Assembly: GCA_014706295.1 (NCBI GenBank) | Contig: JACSVZ010000002.1 | Coordinates: forward strand, 56,691,617 to 56,755,616 | Length of the DNA stretch: 64,000 nucleotides | Origin: Lycocorax pyrrhopterus obiensis | Taxonomy: Eukaryota > Chordata > Aves > Passeriformes > Paradisaeidae | Reading direction: 5' to 3' | In this document: piece by piece, positions 58,825-64,000 of the stretch | Position numbering within the stretch: position 1 is the first letter of the stretch | How the letters are laid out: each line of letters opens with the position of its first letter | Program-made: the position numbers and the translations under genes | Notes under the pieces: generated by a model | What the model saw: only the letters and a program-made list of their open reading frames with translations | Database searches by the model: none | Told to the model about the DNA's origin: nothing

Positions 58825-60800
58825 CCAAAGTAAAACTTGGATTTTGATCTTGAGTGGTAATGAGGGAGGCCATTACCTAGTCTGGACTTGACCTTTTGGC
58901 CTCTGTATTTTCCACCAGAGGCTTTGCACCTGGCCTACAGCATTTTACCCTCACTGCTGCGCTAGAGGCTTTTTATTTAGCACAACACAAATCAGTTTCA
59001 TAAAACTTAGTCTTTGTGCTCTAGAGCATCAGTCAGCAACCTATTTTAACCTAATAGGACTGCATGATAGATCATTTGTTAAAATAAATAGACAAACAAA
59101 AGCTAACTCTATACATCATGTATATTTTGGTGTTACAGAAAAATACTTTCATAGTGTTTCTAAAATAAATACCTATAAAATATAGTGATATTTAGGAAAG
59201 AGCACTATTAATTTTTTTGACTAATAGTGGCTGAGAAATAATTTTTTCTTAAAACAAAGCCCTTTCCAGAAGTATTACTAATACTATTATGACACCTGAT
59301 CTTCCAAAATGCCAATGGAGTGCTGTGATGCTCTTAACATATATAATTACACAGAAAAATTAGTCTGCTTCTTTGGATCAGGAAGGTGATCTTGAAATGA
59401 ATCTCCTGGTAGCCTGGTTTTACAGCACTTCAGTTCACATTGTGGAGTGGCCTTTCAGCACATCAACTGGATTCCTTATGGATAAAACTAAGTAAGAAGG
59501 CATGTGCTTCAATCACAACTGGGACTTGGTCTTTGGGACCCTGCTGAGGCTAGTCCAAGAGTGGGATAATGCCTGGTCCCAAAATGCAACATATTAAAAA
59601 CTGTGCTGTCAGGATGCCAGGTTCCCAACACCAGTGATTACATTGGTCAGATCTGTCTGCTAAGACAGATGTAGTCTAGGCACCACTTTGTAGTAGACAG
59701 CAAGGGTTTGCTATGATTTCTCTGTATGCTATGAGTCCTGTAACAGGGCAGCATCTTTGAAGCAAATTGCATCCACAGTCAATTCTGTAGGCATGCTTTA
59801 CATGTGAAAGAGAGGCAAATTGTTTCTGAAACGTTGAGTTTAACAAATGGCAAACCTTTTGGTAATTGCACTGTGACTCTAAGTGTGGAAGGGTATTATA
59901 TATATCGCTCATGTCTTTAGCTCTTATTTAATTTTCAATGTCAGACTTAGATGTTTTATCGAAAATCCCCATCCTATTTACTGCACATCAGTTTTCCTTC
60001 CGAGCAGTGTTTGAATTATTTCACCATATCACTTTCTTCTTTTTCCTTAAAGAAGTTGTTTGTACAGTTTTTAGAGCATTGTTATCATCATCATCATCAT
60101 CATCAACATCTCTTTTATATAAAAACAAATTGTGAGATTATTGTTTTAACTTTTATTTTGGGCACCCAGTTTAGAACACTGAAGACCTGATTTTTCAAGG
60201 CAATATGTAATAGCCGTTCATAAATTCAAAGCACAGCTTTCAGAGGATTTATTATAATTTTGGAACTTTTCTACATCCTAAATTCAGAAAGGTTTTCTGT
60301 TAGATACTCAGGCAATATGAACCACAATTAGTGACCACATGATATAAGTTTGATTTACACATCCTAGATTCCTTTCAGTTCCTTTGATAAAGGCTAACAC
60401 AGAATACAATTTTTCAAAGAACCTCTAAAATTATATAGTGTTTTTCTCTTCATGCCCTCCTCTACATCACTATATTAATAGTTTTGAAATTTCTACAGTC
60501 AAGTCTTCTTCATTTTATGACTCTGACTTGTGCCCAGCATTGTTCCAGCCCTCAACAGATTAAAAAAATATCCCTGCTTATCCTAATATCAGCTTATTAT
60601 AAAGAGATGGGGAAATTCTTGACAATACGACAAATAGACAACATGCAAACTTCTTTTTGTTTTTCCGGTGAGGACTATTAAAAGCACATACAAGACGATT
60701 TTTGTTTACTTGCCTCAAACAGGACCACTCACAGCTACATAGGTTTCCTGGGATAACCTAAGATGTTATTGTATTCCATATCCATCTGTACCCAAAAATT
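58825..60800. other. Intergenic DNA, nothing recognised
   Basis: AT-rich; a (CAT)n microsatellite lies near 60,085. No gene or repeat family seen. Confidence 0.35.
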
Positions 60801-60805
60801 GTTAG

Positions 60806-61697
60806 TGTCTCTTTAAGGTCCAAAGGTGCAGCCAGAAACAGTCATGAGGTCAGGGAGTAGTACCATGGGCTTTTGAAAGTTTTTCTGGCAGGCAGTTCTG
60901 TCTCTTTTGCTGCATGATTTTTGCCTTGCTAGCTTCTTGGTTTTTGCCTTGGGCAGAGCTCTCTCTCTCTGTCCATTTGGTTTGGCTCTTGGTTTCTTGC
61001 TATAGAGCTGAGGCAGCATGGGCAGAGGCTTTTCCTTTTGGGGTTCTCCTTTCAGTTTTTTGGGGTTTTTTTCTTGTCTCAGAGAGGCTGTCTTGGGGTG
61101 AATTCTACAGGGGCCTGCCTGTTGCCACCACGCCAAGTGGGACAGCTTTCACCCCAGCTCAATCCGCTCCAAACTTGCCAATGGTACCTGGCCGAGTCAA
61201 GAAGACTGTGGAGTCGCCCCAGCCCAGCCACCCTGGCTTGACTGCTCCTGTTATCTCCTGCTGCGAGAAAGGTGAAATCCCTCCACGGGTTCTGGCCCTG
61301 ACTGAGTTTCCAGACAGCGTCGGAGCATGCCAGCTGCCTTTCTCAGCGGAGCTCTGCTGCCAGAGAGATAAGCAGCAGGGGGAAGACTTGACACCACCTT
61401 TCCTTTTTTCCTTCTAACCCTATGCTCCGCTGCAGAGTGGCATCTTGGGGGAGGGTGTCCCTGGCATTTTTGGTTTCTCTTTGTTCTGGGCAGTCCACAA
61501 GATTTAGCAGTTTTTTATCTGATGGTTACTTGCTATTATTTTTTGCCTATTGCTGTTCTGCTTGTTAGCAAACTGTTATTTTTTCACTTATATCTACTTG
61601 TATTCATTCCTTATCCATGGAAAGGGATTGGTTGAGCCTGTAAAGGGAGGCAACTCATTCCAGAGTGTTCTCATTTAAATGGTCTCAAATCAAGACA
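60806..61697 (+). mobile_element. Probable ERVL-like solo LTR, about 890 bp
   Basis: Starts TGTCTCTTTAAGG and ends CTCAAATCAAGACA, similar to the sense end of the LTR at 55785. It has a T-rich start, a GC-rich middle (61,100-61,440) and an AT-rich 3' part. Flanks GTTAG and GTAGA do not give a clean duplication, so ends are tentative. The 167-codon plus-strand frame inside is not a recognised protein. Confidence 0.6.
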
Positions 61698-61702
61698 GTA
61701 GA

Positions 61703-62899
61703 GAGTGTAGTTTTTAACAGGAGAAGAATGCATTTTTCTCCTTCTTATTCTCAAAAACTACCCCACTGGGTAACTCAGTACATCATTCTATGTTGCTCTT
61801 GGAGTAAAGCATAGTCAAATAATAAAACTTGAACAAGCAAAAAGAATTGATTGTTTAATGAAGTTATAGACTGAATTCCTATTTAAAATTATGAATTTAA
61901 TTATTTATTGCTTAAGCTGACATAGGAAACTCCCTGTAATAAAACATATGAATGAAAATATTAGTTGTATCAGATAGGCCTTTTCCTCCTTTAAAAAATG
62001 TTTGCCTGTGCAGAGACATTTTCACACCTTGAGTAGCTGCAGCTGTTCTTCTTGATTGTTTTTCTAAAACACATGAGACGAGTAGTGACTGCAAAACCCA
62101 GTGTGCCATACCTAATTGCATAATTTATTATTCTAGGCTTTTCTCCTCCCTCTTTTGTTCTTTCAGCAGCATGCAGGACTGAGACTCATGGCAATGTCTC
62201 AATTTCTTAGATGGCAACAGTCTTCTTCCACTGATGTCTGGTTTCCACATCTGGTGAACAAACCCTATAGTTTTACAGTGCTATAGTTTTACACGACCTT
62301 TCATGCCATGATGTAATAATTGTTTAAACTGTTACTTGTTATAATCCTGAAGGTTCATGCCTGCATTCACGCCCTGATAACTAAGTCCACCTTTTTAGGT
62401 TTGCAAAAAACCTCTTATTTAAACTGTGATGCCATAAGGCAAAAAAGTTAGATTTGCTCAATGTGCACAGGGGGATTTGCCTCTAACTGAGACATTCTGA
62501 CATGCTGATGCACTGACAAGTTGCCTAGAAGGCTTACCTGGAAAATACTTGCATCAAAACATATATTTACAAACATGATTGGGAAATGTGTTAGATTACA
62601 ATGCACCAAAACATTGTTTTCTTATGAATTATTTGCCCATAAAAGCACTGAGTAGCTCAAACTACTTCAAGCACAGATTGAAAGTGTGACTGGATTAAAT
62701 CTGTTATTTTCTGTAGAGATCTTACACATATTTACAAGAGACAATGGTAGAAGTAAATATTTTTTTTTTCTCTTCAGTGCTTGTCTGGTAAACACAGGCT
62801 AGAGAAAAAACATTTTCTACTTAGAAGGTTCCTGTTTGTTTATTTCTTGGTGTTACACTTGAGAGTCACAGTTACCATATAGAAAAACATGCTTGGTAG
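61703..62899. other. Intergenic DNA, nothing recognised
   Basis: AT-rich; no gene or repeat family seen. Confidence 0.35.
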
Positions 62900-63569
62900 T
62901 GTGAAAAACGAGGTTCACTCTCTTGTTAGGATTGATAAGTTTAATAAAGGACAATAAGGGACAAAGATAATAAAGCAAAAGTCACAGCGCTGGGTGCTTT
63001 GGCACTCTGCCAAGAGCACACTTGGAGACACCCTTTACATACACTTGGAGTATTCTATATTTATAAACAATTTTACACATTTATAAACAATTATACATAT
63101 TTAAAACCTTTTTCAGGAACAGTTCAAAATGGAATGCAGTTTTTCCGTTTTGTCAGTAGTTCCCGGAATCAGCAGATTGCTGTGAGGATAAGCCTTCTGG
63201 CGTCACATATTCAAACCTTTTTCAGGAAAAGTTCAAAATGGAATGCAGTTCTCCCAGCTGGTTCTCACGGCTTGGTAGTTCCCGGAATGAGCAGATCGCT
63301 GTGGGGATATCTTATCTGTTGCTGATAGTTGATAGCAGGAGCCCAAATAGTTCATAAGCATAGCTATTTCTAAGTTTTTGGTTGAATGAAAAAGTATTAA
63401 AAAAACTACATCTTCACAACAAAACTACCTTATATAGCATCTGTTTTGTAATAAAGCTATTTTACATATAGCATCTACTTGTGACAAAACTACTGTTTAA
63501 AAGGCTACTTTTAACATCACTTATTTTAACATTTGCAGAAAGCCAATATTATAGCATCTATTTATCACA
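62900..63569 (-). repeat. 3' LTR of the right-edge provirus, 670 bp
   Basis: Plus-strand ends TGTGAAAAACGAGG and ATTTATCACA. Contains a 109-bp tandem duplication: AAACCTTTTTCAGGAA at 63104 and 63213, each followed by GTTCAAAATGGAATGCAG and later AGTTCCCGGAAT. Confidence 0.75.
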
Positions 63570-63583
63570 ATTCCCCCTCTTCT
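63570..63583 (-). other. Polypurine tract of the right-edge provirus
   Basis: Minus-strand AGAAGAGGGGGAAT abuts the LTR start TGTGATAAATAG. Confidence 0.8.
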
Positions 63584-63587
63584 ATTT

Positions 63588-64000
63588 TTACAAATTATTT
63601 GGCTTGAGCAATAATTCTTGTTTTCTGACTTTCATTATTTGCTCATTTTTTTCACAAATCAATCTTGCTTCTTTAAAGGGATCTCCTATATTATTTTGTT
63701 TCCTTAACACCATTATTTTTTGTGCTGTTCCGGATGTAGCTAATTTTGGGTCTACAGGCATTGTGACTACTTGCATACCTTGGACTACGCTGGTGATTAG
63801 TGGAATAAAACAGGGGATCAAGCAAGGAAGAAATGTTAAACCAGCTGTAGCGCATAAAAGGAAGAATCCTAGCTTCTTCTACCATTTTATTCTTAATACA
63901 TTATCTCACCAGCTAGCTTTTAACATTGATTCTTATTTTTGGACTGGTACATGGGCTATTTTTTTGATATCTTTGTCTATATTTAGGACGGCATCCCCGT
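63588..64000 (-). pseudogene. Env transmembrane-subunit remnant of the right-edge provirus
   Basis: The minus-strand frame reads a hydrophobic membrane span with a CLIPC motif and then a charged tail ending LLLKPNNL and TAA, just before the polypurine tract. Reading upstream in the same frame, stops occur three times within the last 140 bp of the window, so the gene is broken. Class not settled; the tail style suggests class II. Confidence 0.6.

Larger units (their letters stand above)
62900..64000 (-). mobile_element. 3' end of a minus-strand provirus, cut by the window edge
   Basis: 3' LTR 62900-63569, polypurine tract and env tail in the correct order. The rest of the element lies beyond 64000. 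The left flank reads TTGGTAG; the matching duplication should lie outside the window. Confidence 0.75.

Noticed and set aside
60914..61417. Plus-strand frame of 167 codons beginning with a hydrophobic stretch
   Set aside because: Inside the LTR at 60806-61697; the hydrophobic look comes from the T-rich strand. No homology recognised.
1..64000. CRISPR arrays, bacterial operons, tRNA or rRNA genes
   Set aside because: Nothing resembling direct-repeat arrays with unique spacers, ribosome-binding sites, or tRNA A/B boxes in cloverleaf context was seen; the DNA is vertebrate.

Overview
The window is vertebrate nuclear DNA, almost certainly from a bird and probably a passerine. It has spliced genes with consensus GT-AG introns, CR1 LINE fragments with the typical avian 3' end, no Alu or L1, and many avian ERV-L, ERV-K and ERV1 LTRs of the kind common in songbirds. 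Species and chromosome cannot be read from the sequence.

Layout. (1) 1-16.5 kb, plus strand: the last seven coding exons and 3'UTR of ICE1, the scaffold of the little elongation complex. The window begins inside the intron before its giant exon, so the N-terminal exons are missing. The introns hold an ERVL-like solo LTR and a CR1 piece. (2) 16.5-25.3 kb: intergenic DNA with three solo LTRs, two with perfect 5-bp target duplications. (3) 25.3-32.7 kb, plus strand: a complete eight-exon HUS1 gene (284 codons) with a CpG-rich promoter. HUS1 is one subunit of the RAD9-HUS1-RAD1 checkpoint clamp. (4) 33-64 kb: a gene-free graveyard of nested retroelements, roughly two-thirds repeat.

The nests in part 4 are as follows. 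An old ERVL-type LTR is split by a 5.4-kb minus-strand defective provirus, which has 313-bp LTRs, a 6-bp duplication, a tRNA-Trp-type primer site and a polypurine tract. A CR1 LINE is split by a 7.5-kb ERV1 provirus with a tRNA-Arg-like primer site and gag, pro, RT/RNase H, integrase and env remnants; its env carries a later 391-bp solo LTR. Two copies of a long GC-rich LTR follow, one split by a 511-bp LTR with a 4-bp duplication. There is also a long LTR with two CTCF-like motifs, another LTR at 60.8 kb, and the 3' end of a minus-strand provirus that runs off the right edge.

The two host genes act in unrelated nuclear pathways (small RNA transcription and the DNA damage checkpoint), and nothing here links their functions. 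In human they lie on different chromosomes. I found no clearly new biological system. The most interesting material is the set of young-LTR but coding-dead proviruses, which look mobilised in trans, and the CTCF-like motif pair carried by an LTR.
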